6,381 bases of DNA from Myxococcales bacterium (GTDB lineage Bacteria; Myxococcota; Polyangia; Fen-1088): assembly GCA_003159055.1 (NCBI GenBank), contig PMLH01000219.1:44402-50782 (forward strand), written 5' to 3'. This document shows, piece by piece, positions 1 through 4,546 of this stretch. Within the stretch, counting starts at the first letter, position 1, and the number at the start of each line of letters is the position of its first letter. The position numbers were made by a program, and so were the translations under genes. Below the pieces are notes generated by a model. The model searched no databases. It saw nothing but the letters and a program-made list of their open reading frames with translations, and was not told the origin of the DNA.

Positions 1-1
1 G

Positions 2-370
2 ACCCAAATGGATACGTCGTTCCGAGATAGCCCCATGAACGACCTGAAACTGATCGCAAAATTGGAAATCGTCTTGGATGGAGAAGGTAACGTGGACAAG
101 ATCGCCATGGTGCGCACGTCGGGGATCACGGGCTTCGATACCGCCGCCATCAGTGCTGTGTACGATGCGGCTCCGTTTCCGGCACCGCCAACCGCGATTC
201 TTTCGGGGAACGGCAAGGTCTACATCCACTGGAAATTCCACCGAAACGGCGATGCCTGCGGCACCCCAGGCGTGAACTACTTCATCCTCGATAACGGCGG
301 CAACGGTGGCGGCAAGAAGGATCCATCCCCGCATTCCAGGAACGTCAGTGGCCCCTCGGCGCGAGGATGA
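2..370 (+). CDS. TonB-family energy transducer, C-terminal domain (5'-truncated by window edge)
   Basis: The reading frame is open to the left edge, and 122 residues are visible before the TGA. Visible residues 14-81 match a TonB C-terminal domain: a first beta-strand rich in Leu/Ile/Val (LKLIAKLEIVLD), a turn GEGNVDKI, then the hallmark TSGITGFDTAAISAV followed by PFPAPP and a last strand ending WKFHR. The WxFHR ending with a Cys a few residues on (C86 here) is a form I associate with myxobacterial TonB proteins. In the family this periplasmic domain contacts the TonB box of outer-membrane receptors and passes on energy from an ExbB/ExbD motor. The proline-rich spacer and membrane anchor should lie upstream, outside the window. 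In-frame ATGs at 8 and 35 exist, but a start there would leave the domain without an anchor, so I call the gene partial. The tail after the domain (about 35 residues, Gly/Lys/Pro/Ser-rich) is unremarkable. No ExbB/ExbD gene is visible. Confidence 0.8.
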   Translation, partial: TQMDTSFRDSPMNDLKLIAKLEIVLDGEGNVDKIAMVRTSGITGFDTAAISAVYDAAPFPAPPTAILSGNGKVYIHWKFHRNGDACGTPGVNYFILDNGGNGGGKKDPSPHSRNVSGPSARG

Positions 371-432
371 TTGCGATGCAAGTGGCTGATGCACCACCCG
401 ATCATTCGCAAATCGAGTTTCCCGCTTCCTGG

Positions 433-466
433 CTGCGGCGTAGACTGGCTGCCTAGCCGCAGGAGG
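433..466 (+). promoter_or_regulatory. Shine-Dalgarno of the xylanase gene, partly inside a hairpin
   Basis: AGGAGG at 461-466 sits 5 nt before the ATG at 472 and fixes the xylanase start. The arms 433-439 (CTGCGGC) and 456-462 (GCCGCAG) are perfect complements. After a one-base bulge at G440 they continue with TAG 441-443 against CTA 453-455, leaving a 9-nt loop. The 3' arm takes in the first two bases of the Shine-Dalgarno. The rest of the 101-bp gap (371-471) shows no convincing promoter; TAGACT at 441-446 is a possible -10 box but has no good -35. A regulatory role for the hairpin is inference. Confidence 0.5.
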
Positions 467-471
467 CTTCT

Positions 472-1944
472 ATGCGCAGCACACTCGTTCTTTTTGGAAT
501 TGTTGCATCGGCCCTGATGGGCGGAGGTTGCACCTCACAGAACGGAGTCAATTCGCAGGGAGGCAGCGGCGGTCATGCCGGGGCGACCGGTGGAGCCACG
601 ACCTCGACGGGTGGTGCGCTTGGATCCGGTGGCTCGTCGGCCACAGGCGGCGGTGCGGGCCACGGCGGAGATATGAATACCGGCGGAAGTAAGGCCACGG
701 GTGGGGCCGCTGGCACGGGCGGCGCAACATCCGCTGGCGGCACCATGGCGGGCACCATGGCGATCGATGCGTCCATCGCCATGGATGGCAATATCGCAAT
801 GGGTGGCGCGATCAGCACTGGCGGTGGGCTCGCCGCCGCCGACGCAAGCACGACAGGCGGCAGGGCCACGGGCGGCGCGACATCCACGGGAGGCGCAGTC
901 TCTATTGATGGCGGCAAGGTGACCGGTGGAGCGACTGGCTCGGGAGGCACGTCTGGGACCTGCGGCACCGCCGCAGCGACGCTGAAGGCCGCGGCCGATT
1001 GCACCGGGCGCCTCATCGGCGTTGCGCTGTCCTCCCAGCACCTCTCGGAGAGCGGGTATGCAACCGCAGCCAAAGAGTTCAACTTCACCACCCCCGAGAA
1101 CGAGATGAAATGGGATCAGATCGAACCCTCGAAGGGGCAATTCAGCTGGAGCGCAGCGGATCAGATCGTCAGCTTCGCCAGCAGCAACGGTATCAAGGTC
1201 AAAGGACACACGCTGGTCTGGTACAACCAACTTCCCCAGTGGGTGAGCAATCTGTCGAACGCCGACGACGTGCGTTCCGCCATGGTGGCGCACATCAAGG
1301 GCGTCATGCAGCACTACAAGGGCAAAGTGGCGATCTGGGACGTCGTCAATGAAGCCGTGAGCATCGACGGGACGACCTATCGAGATTGTCCCTTTTACAA
1401 GTACCTTACCGAAACCTATATCGACGATGCGTTCAAGGCTGCGCGTGAGGCGGAGCCCGACACCAGCGTCAAGCTTTACTACAACGACTACAATGACGAG
1501 GGCCTCAACGCAAAATCGGACTTCGTCTACAATCTGCTGAAGGGCCTCGTATCACGTGGCGTTCCCATCGACGGCGTCGGGATGCAAATGCACTATGGCA
1601 AGCCGAACGACACTTTCACCATCGCCGACCTAAAGACCAATATCAAACGTATCGTGGATCTGGGCCTAGAGGTGGTCTATAGCGAGATGGACGTGCACAG
1701 GTGCTCTGGGATGACCGACACAGAGCAAACAACGCTCTACCATGACCTCATTGCCGCCTGCGTGGCCGAGCCGCAGTGCAAGGCTGTCACGTTCTGGGGT
1801 ATCACCGACAAGTACTCCTGGCTCAACAGCTACTCGCCGCTCGGATGCTCCGGCTCGCAGAAACCGCTGGGTGATCTGTGGGACGACAACTACAAGAAGA
1901 AGCCCGCGTACACGGGCGTCCTCAATGCCCTGTTGGGACTGTAG
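472..1944 (+). CDS. Lipoprotein endo-1,4-beta-xylanase, glycoside hydrolase family 10
   Basis: The 490-residue product should hydrolyse internal beta-1,4 bonds of xylan outside the cell. Residues 1-20 are a lipoprotein signal ending GGGC (C20; Gly at -3 is a weak lipobox), and Thr at +2 does not suggest inner-membrane retention. Residues about 25-163 are a Gly/Thr/Ser/Ala linker. The GH10 barrel runs from about 172 to 488, a normal length. The substrate-site block TPENEMKW (207-214) contains E209, N210 and K213. GHTLVW (245-250) follows; the next residue is Tyr where His is usual. The acid/base Glu is E294 in WDVVNE, and the nucleophile is E405 in VYSEMDVH. YYNDYN (336-341), QMH (372-374) and the aromatic pair W442/W450 are also present. 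Seven cysteines after C20 could form disulfides. The start is set by a strong Shine-Dalgarno. The next gene begins 55 nt downstream on the same strand. Family and catalytic residues are clear; surface tethering is inferred from the lipobox and linker. Confidence 0.95.
   Translation: MRSTLVLFGIVASALMGGGCTSQNGVNSQGGSGGHAGATGGATTSTGGALGSGGSSATGGGAGHGGDMNTGGSKATGGAAGTGGATSAGGTMAGTMAIDASIAMDGNIAMGGAISTGGGLAAADASTTGGRATGGATSTGGAVSIDGGKVTGGATGSGGTSGTCGTAAATLKAAADCTGRLIGVALSSQHLSESGYATAAKEFNFTTPENEMKWDQIEPSKGQFSWSAADQIVSFASSNGIKVKGHTLVWYNQLPQWVSNLSNADDVRSAMVAHIKGVMQHYKGKVAIWDVVNEAVSIDGTTYRDCPFYKYLTETYIDDAFKAAREAEPDTSVKLYYNDYNDEGLNAKSDFVYNLLKGLVSRGVPIDGVGMQMHYGKPNDTFTIADLKTNIKRIVDLGLEVVYSEMDVHRCSGMTDTEQTTLYHDLIAACVAEPQCKAVTFWGITDKYSWLNSYSPLGCSGSQKPLGDLWDDNYKKKPAYTGVLNALLGL
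547..960 (+). repeat. Low-complexity Thr-Gly-Gly linker repeats within the xylanase gene
   Basis: Residues 26-163 of the xylanase are built from degenerate units such as ATGG, STGG, NTGG and GTGGA. At DNA level these are imperfect GGCGG/ACCGG-type repeats with few stop codons on either strand, which creates spurious long frames. The array is interrupted by a Met/Ile/Asp-rich patch (residues about 91-120). Linkers of this kind are common in myxobacterial lipoproteins and probably hold the enzyme away from the outer membrane. Confidence 0.85.
757..810 (+). repeat. Three degenerate 18-nt tandem units with an embedded 10-bp inverted repeat
   Basis: Units 757-774, 775-792 and 793-810 encode MAIDAS, IAMDGN and IAMGGA. 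Units 2 and 3 match at 13 of their first 15 bases (775-789 against 793-807). CCATGGCGAT at 755-764 is the exact reverse complement of ATCGCCATGG at 775-784, with a 10-nt spacer. A direct repeat CACCATGGCG (741-750, 753-762) lies just upstream. The patch breaks the Thr-Gly-Gly pattern of the linker around it. Confidence 0.6.
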
Positions 1945-1950
1945 CTGCCG

Positions 1951-1992
1951 CCACCGGCCGACTCGCGGTTGACACCTGCCCAGGCCGGGTGG
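1951..1992 (+). promoter_or_regulatory. Intergenic inverted repeat covering the next gene's Shine-Dalgarno
   Basis: CCACCGGCC at 1951-1959 pairs with GGCCGGGTGG at 1983-1992, with one bulged G and a 23-nt loop. It lies 6 nt after the xylanase stop codon. The 3' arm contains most of GGGTGGA (1987-1993), the only Shine-Dalgarno-like sequence before the ATG at 2000 (6-nt spacing). No U-tract follows, so it is a poor intrinsic terminator. It could mask the ribosome site or act as an mRNA-processing or stabilising structure between co-transcribed genes. Function is inference. Confidence 0.4.
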
Positions 1993-1999
1993 ACACTGG

Positions 2000-3370
2000 A
2001 TGCGCGTGCGCACGTCCAACCTAACCCCATGGTTCATCGCAGGTCTGCTTGGTCTCTCTTGCTCCAGCAAGAGCGATGGCGACGGTGGACTCGTCCACTT
2101 GGATGGCCCCTCGGGAGCACCGGACGCGGGCCCGGCGGCTCCGACCTTCGCCGTGGTCGACATCCTAGAATGCGGCCAAGCTGGATACCAGACCGTCGCT
2201 GCCTCGAATGGCAGCAGGGTCGCGTTCGCCACCCTGGCAACCACCACCCAAACCGCGCCTTGCGCAAACAGCGCCGCTCCTACTCCTGTCTACGGCATCT
2301 GCGTGGTGTTGCCCACAGCGACGGGATTCGCCGGTAGCATCGTGACCTCGCAACCCTACGTTTCGAGAATGGGTGTGGGCATCACCCTTGACCAGTCAGG
2401 CGAGCCAGTGCTGGCCTACACCGGCGGTCCGGCTGGGAGTATGCGCTGCGGAGCCACGGATATGCTGATGGCGAGCGTGAGCGGAGGACAGCTGGGAACG
2501 CCACGGACCATCGCGGCCGATTCGAAGTCAACCGGTATGCCCGCCGACCAGGCGGTGAACTGCTCAGCCCAAGATGTGTGCAACCAGGGCGATGCAACCG
2601 GATACTGGCCGTCGATTGCGCGCGATCCCTCGTCGGGTGCGCTGGGCGTTGCGTTTCGCGATCTCCACTTTGGTGTTGCGGATACGGACTATGCTAGCTC
2701 TGACGTGGAGTTCGCGCTCAGCAACGACGCCTACGCCGTCTACACGGTGGACGTCGCACGCGGTGGTGGAACCTACAACCGGCTGGCGTTTTCCCCTGCC
2801 GGCAAGGCGGCCGTTGCGCACTACACCCTCGAACATCTACCGGCGGTCTGGCTTGACTACCAAACTGCGCAAGGCTGGTCGTCGCAAAAGCTGTTCACAG
2901 GCACGATCGACAAGAATCAGACTGATTCTGGCATTGGGTTTGGCATCAGCGCACAAGGCTTGTATGCGCTGGCGTATTTCGACGATGCGAAGAAGTTGCT
3001 GATGTATCGGGAATCAACTGACGGGGAGACGTGGACCGCGGCCGACTACGTGGATCGCGGCGGCCTCACCGGATTTTACCCGTCCCTAGCCTTCGACGAT
3101 CAGGGCAATCCTGCCGTGGCCTACTATCGATGCGGAGACAGCAGCGGCGGTGGCAGCTGCGATCCAACCAAGGAAGGGCTGTATTTGGCGATCCGGCGGC
3201 AAGACACGTGGGAGATACACCAGGCCGCCGGCGATCCCACCATCAGGGACGGTCTCTATCCTGCACTCGCCTTCGTCGGTGGCAAGGCCGTGATTGCCTA
3301 CCAATCGATCTACTACGATCCAGTGGCAGCGACGACCAAGTACGCCTTGCACGTTGCCAAGGAGATGTGA
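2000..3370 (+). CDS. Putative lipoprotein with seven BNR/sialidase-like beta-propeller repeats
   Basis: The 456-residue protein has an N-terminal signal with hydrophobic WFIAGLLGLS and candidate lipid Cys C21 (LGLSC; Gly at -3 makes the lipobox weak), then an acidic, Gly-rich spacer to about residue 48. The rest carries a recurring beta motif, best seen as YPSLAFDDQGNPAVAYYR (360-377), YPALAFVGGKAVIAY (420-434) and YWPSIARDPSSGALGVAF (202-219). Weaker copies start near 63, 125, 259 and 311, giving seven at 49-77 residue spacing. STDGETW (339-345) resembles a shortened Asp-box. This pattern fits a seven-bladed propeller of the BNR/sialidase-like kind. I see no catalytic set, so binding or scaffolding is as likely as hydrolysis. 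The gene starts 55 nt after the xylanase and overlaps the next gene by 1 nt, so the set may be co-transcribed. The frame and secretion are well supported; the fold is inference. Confidence 0.85.
   Translation: MRVRTSNLTPWFIAGLLGLSCSSKSDGDGGLVHLDGPSGAPDAGPAAPTFAVVDILECGQAGYQTVAASNGSRVAFATLATTTQTAPCANSAAPTPVYGICVVLPTATGFAGSIVTSQPYVSRMGVGITLDQSGEPVLAYTGGPAGSMRCGATDMLMASVSGGQLGTPRTIAADSKSTGMPADQAVNCSAQDVCNQGDATGYWPSIARDPSSGALGVAFRDLHFGVADTDYASSDVEFALSNDAYAVYTVDVARGGGTYNRLAFSPAGKAAVAHYTLEHLPAVWLDYQTAQGWSSQKLFTGTIDKNQTDSGIGFGISAQGLYALAYFDDAKKLLMYRESTDGETWTAADYVDRGGLTGFYPSLAFDDQGNPAVAYYRCGDSSGGGSCDPTKEGLYLAIRRQDTWEIHQAAGDPTIRDGLYPALAFVGGKAVIAYQSIYYDPVAATTKYALHVAKEM
3359..3364 (+). promoter_or_regulatory. 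Shine-Dalgarno that sets the start at 3370
   Basis: AAGGAG lies 5 nt before the ATG at 3370, inside the last codons of the propeller gene. The frame of the following gene is open from 3031, so this site together with the signal peptide encoded right after it is what identifies 3370 as the true start. Confidence 0.85.
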
Positions 3371-3819
3371 TGCGAGGATTCCTGTTTGCTTCGATCCTGG
3401 TCTCGGGCCTTGCAGCCTGCAGCAACGAGCCGAATCGGCTGTATGGCAGCATGTCCCAGATCTACAGCCTGGACTTCAATCGCGTGCAAATCCTTCGCAT
3501 CGGCGATCAGGTGTCGATCGAGTACCAGCGCACGTCGGACCAAGCCCAGGTCGCGAAGCTGACGGTGACCGTCGGAGACTTGGCCAATCTCGCCGGCAAC
3601 GACGTCAATCTGACTGAGCTCGTGGGTGGGCTGCCTCGCGGAACCCTGGAGCGTGTGGAATCGTCGACCACGGACTTCCCTCTGAAAGTGGGCACCGTGC
3701 ATTTCAACCAAGAACCGGTGGCAGGAACCAACCTGAGCGGCTCGTTCCACACCACGCTTTCAGATCCGGACGGCCGTACGCTCAACGGCGATTTCCAAGC
3801 CAACGTTGTGGCGCCGTGA
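3370..3819 (+). CDS. Small predicted lipoprotein of unknown function
   Basis: The 149-residue product has a textbook lipoprotein signal: MRGF, a hydrophobic stretch, then LAAC with lipid Cys C17 and Ser at +2 (consistent with outer-membrane sorting by the usual Lol rule). The mature part (residues about 20-149) alternates short hydrophobic and polar stretches, with no further cysteine and no predicted membrane segment, and reads as an all-beta domain. Two stretches stand out: VSIEYQRTSDQAQVAKLTVTV (about 48-68, described here as a beta-hairpin) and GSFHTTLSDPDGRTLNGDF (124-142). I cannot assign it to a named family. Its ATG shares one base with the stop of the propeller gene (TGATG) and its stop overlaps the next start by 4 nt, so translation of the three is probably coupled. 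The longer in-frame reading from 3031 is rejected because it would bury the signal peptide inside the protein. Confidence 0.85.
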   Translation: MRGFLFASILVSGLAACSNEPNRLYGSMSQIYSLDFNRVQILRIGDQVSIEYQRTSDQAQVAKLTVTVGDLANLAGNDVNLTELVGGLPRGTLERVESSTTDFPLKVGTVHFNQEPVAGTNLSGSFHTTLSDPDGRTLNGDFQANVVAP

Positions 3820-4289
3820 GGATTGGGGCACTCACAACCTTCCTATGGCTCGCGCTCGGGGCGTGCAGCAACGAATCGTTCTTCACGGTGGGCCTCGATC
3901 GGACCGCTTGTGAGGACAGTATTCCCACAGCGTGTGGCTCAACCGCCCGCTGCGTGCTCGACACCAGCCACTATTTGGACGGCGACTTTCCAAGTGGCCG
4001 CCGATTCATCGTGCGCACGACCGGCGAGGCCGATTTGAAATTCGAGATCTATCTCGACAATCGCAATTCACCTGGAACATCCCTCCAGTTGCAGGTCTCG
4101 GAACCAAGCTGCAACGAGAAGGAATCCTACGACAGCGCGGGCAAGGACATTTTTCAAGACTCTGGTGCCGATGGAATTCTTGCCATCCCCATCCACACGG
4201 TCCGACCAGGCGATCACTTGGTGGAGCTCTCGAGCGACGCCTACTGCTCCTACGTTCTGCGATTCTCGATGCAGAACGCATCGCCGTAG
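3816..4289 (+). CDS. Small cysteine-containing predicted lipoprotein of unknown function
   Basis: The 157-residue product starts with GTG in a GTGA overlap with the previous stop. No clear Shine-Dalgarno is seen, which fits translational coupling. The signal is MRIGALTTFLWLALGAC, with a good lipobox (LGAC, lipid Cys C17) and Ser at +2. The five residues ACSNE at the lipidation site are identical to those of the preceding gene. The mature part has cysteines C32, C40, C46, C99 and C144, three of them clustered early. A late segment, GDHLVELSSDAYCSYVLRF, resembles the final strands of a pre-peptidase-type (PPC) or jelly-roll beta-sandwich; that likeness is weak and is inference. With five mature cysteines, two disulfides and one free thiol are possible. 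No enzyme motif is visible. It closes the three-gene set; after it comes a 257-bp intergenic region with no strong terminator. Confidence 0.8.
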   Translation: MRIGALTTFLWLALGACSNESFFTVGLDRTACEDSIPTACGSTARCVLDTSHYLDGDFPSGRRFIVRTTGEADLKFEIYLDNRNSPGTSLQLQVSEPSCNEKESYDSAGKDIFQDSGADGILAIPIHTVRPGDHLVELSSDAYCSYVLRFSMQNASP

Positions 4290-4355
4290 GCGCTGGGCAC
4301 ACACGATGAGAGGCAAGACCAGTCATGCGCTTCTCGTGCAGAACCTAACAAGCTT

Positions 4356-4382
4356 TTGTCGTGAGCATCCTTACTTTATATT
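4356..4382 (+). promoter_or_regulatory. Candidate promoter for the thrombospondin-repeat gene
   Basis: TTGTCG at 4356-4361 (4 of 6 to the sigma-70 -35 consensus) and TATATT at 4377-4382 (5 of 6 to the -10) are 15 nt apart, shorter than the usual 17. They lie in the most AT-rich part of the window, about 165 nt before the next start codon, after the end of the lipoprotein set. This is weak pattern evidence; a promoter elsewhere in 4340-4465 is equally possible. Confidence 0.3.
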
Positions 4383-4388
4383 CACGAA

Positions 4389-4425
4389 CCGTAATCCGGC
4401 GTACAAATATTCCAGGTGCCGTAAT
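4389..4425 (+). repeat. Direct repeat CCGTAAT x2 at a 30-bp interval
   Basis: CCGTAAT occurs at 4389-4395 and 4419-4425, a centre-to-centre distance of exactly 30 bp (about three helical turns). Each copy is followed by a similar CGGC-type sequence (CCGGC or GTCGGC). The pair lies just downstream of the candidate -10 box, in non-coding sequence. Same-face spacing is what an operator for a dimeric or oligomeric regulator would show. Function is inference. Confidence 0.4.
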
Positions 4426-4466
4426 GTCGGCTAACGTGTGGAAAACACAAGAGATTTAAACATTCA

Positions 4467-4527
4467 CTCAAGCCCAAACGTGGTACCCTGGATTTGTGCG
4501 TGGGCTTGCGTTCAAGCCGTCCTTGAG
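4467..4527 (+). promoter_or_regulatory. Leader segment with mutually exclusive hairpins
   Basis: Four short segments can pair in more than one way. Segment A is 4467-4476 (CTCAAGCCCA), B is 4501-4508 (TGGGCTTG), C is 4511-4518 (TTCAAGCC) and D is 4522-4527 (CTTGAG). A pairs with B over 8 bp (4469-4476 with 4501-4508). B pairs with C over 6 bp with a 4-nt loop (4503-4508 with 4513-4518). C pairs with D over 6 bp including one GU (4511-4516 with 4522-4527), and A can also pair with D. The set ends 7 nt before the AAGGAG of the next gene. The pairings are seen directly; whether they regulate anything is inference. Confidence 0.4.
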
Positions 4528-4533
4528 CCGCGG

Positions 4534-4539
4534 AAGGAG
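4534..4539 (+). promoter_or_regulatory. Shine-Dalgarno that sets the start at 4547
   Basis: AAGGAG lies 7 nt before the ATG at 4547. The same frame is open further upstream with a GTG at 4496, but that start would add 17 residues including several arginines ahead of a complete signal peptide and has no ribosome site, so 4547 is preferred. Confidence 0.85.
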
Positions 4540-4546
4540 AATTGCA

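Noticed and set aside
371..411. Inverted TTGCGA/TCGCAA and direct GATGCA repeats before the xylanase gene
   Set aside because: They are six bases each with no extension or conserved spacing; likely chance.
535..1314. Long open frame on the - strand (259 residues) and nested ones at 573-1091 and 548-799
   Set aside because: They lie antisense to the xylanase linker, whose GC-rich repeats leave few stops. The products are Arg/Pro/Ala-rich with no domain, and the + strand gene has a clear family match.
1969..1974. Perfect TTGACA -35 box before the propeller gene
   Set aside because: No -10 box is found at 16-18 nt spacing, and a start from it would fall past the ATG at 2000, leaving no leader or ribosome site.
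3031..3369. Upstream extension of the 149-residue lipoprotein frame
   Set aside because: It overlaps the propeller gene by over 300 nt, translates to Arg-rich sequence, and would place a complete lipoprotein signal in the middle of a protein. The AAGGAG before 3370 sets the real start.
4302..4338. Imperfect hairpin after the lipoprotein triad as a terminator
   Set aside because: The stem is two 5-bp halves with a 3-nt bulge, one GU and a 14-nt loop, and no T-run follows. This is too weak to call.
4307..4434. Possible 42-residue gene in the intergenic region
   Set aside because: It has no Shine-Dalgarno, no recognisable domain, and its codon use is unlike the neighbouring genes. It lies over the candidate promoter and direct repeat.
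4496..4546. GTG start at 4496 for the thrombospondin-repeat gene
   Set aside because: It adds an Arg-rich 17-residue leader in front of a complete signal peptide, has no ribosome site, and overlaps the leader hairpins. ATG 4547 has AAGGAG at the correct distance.
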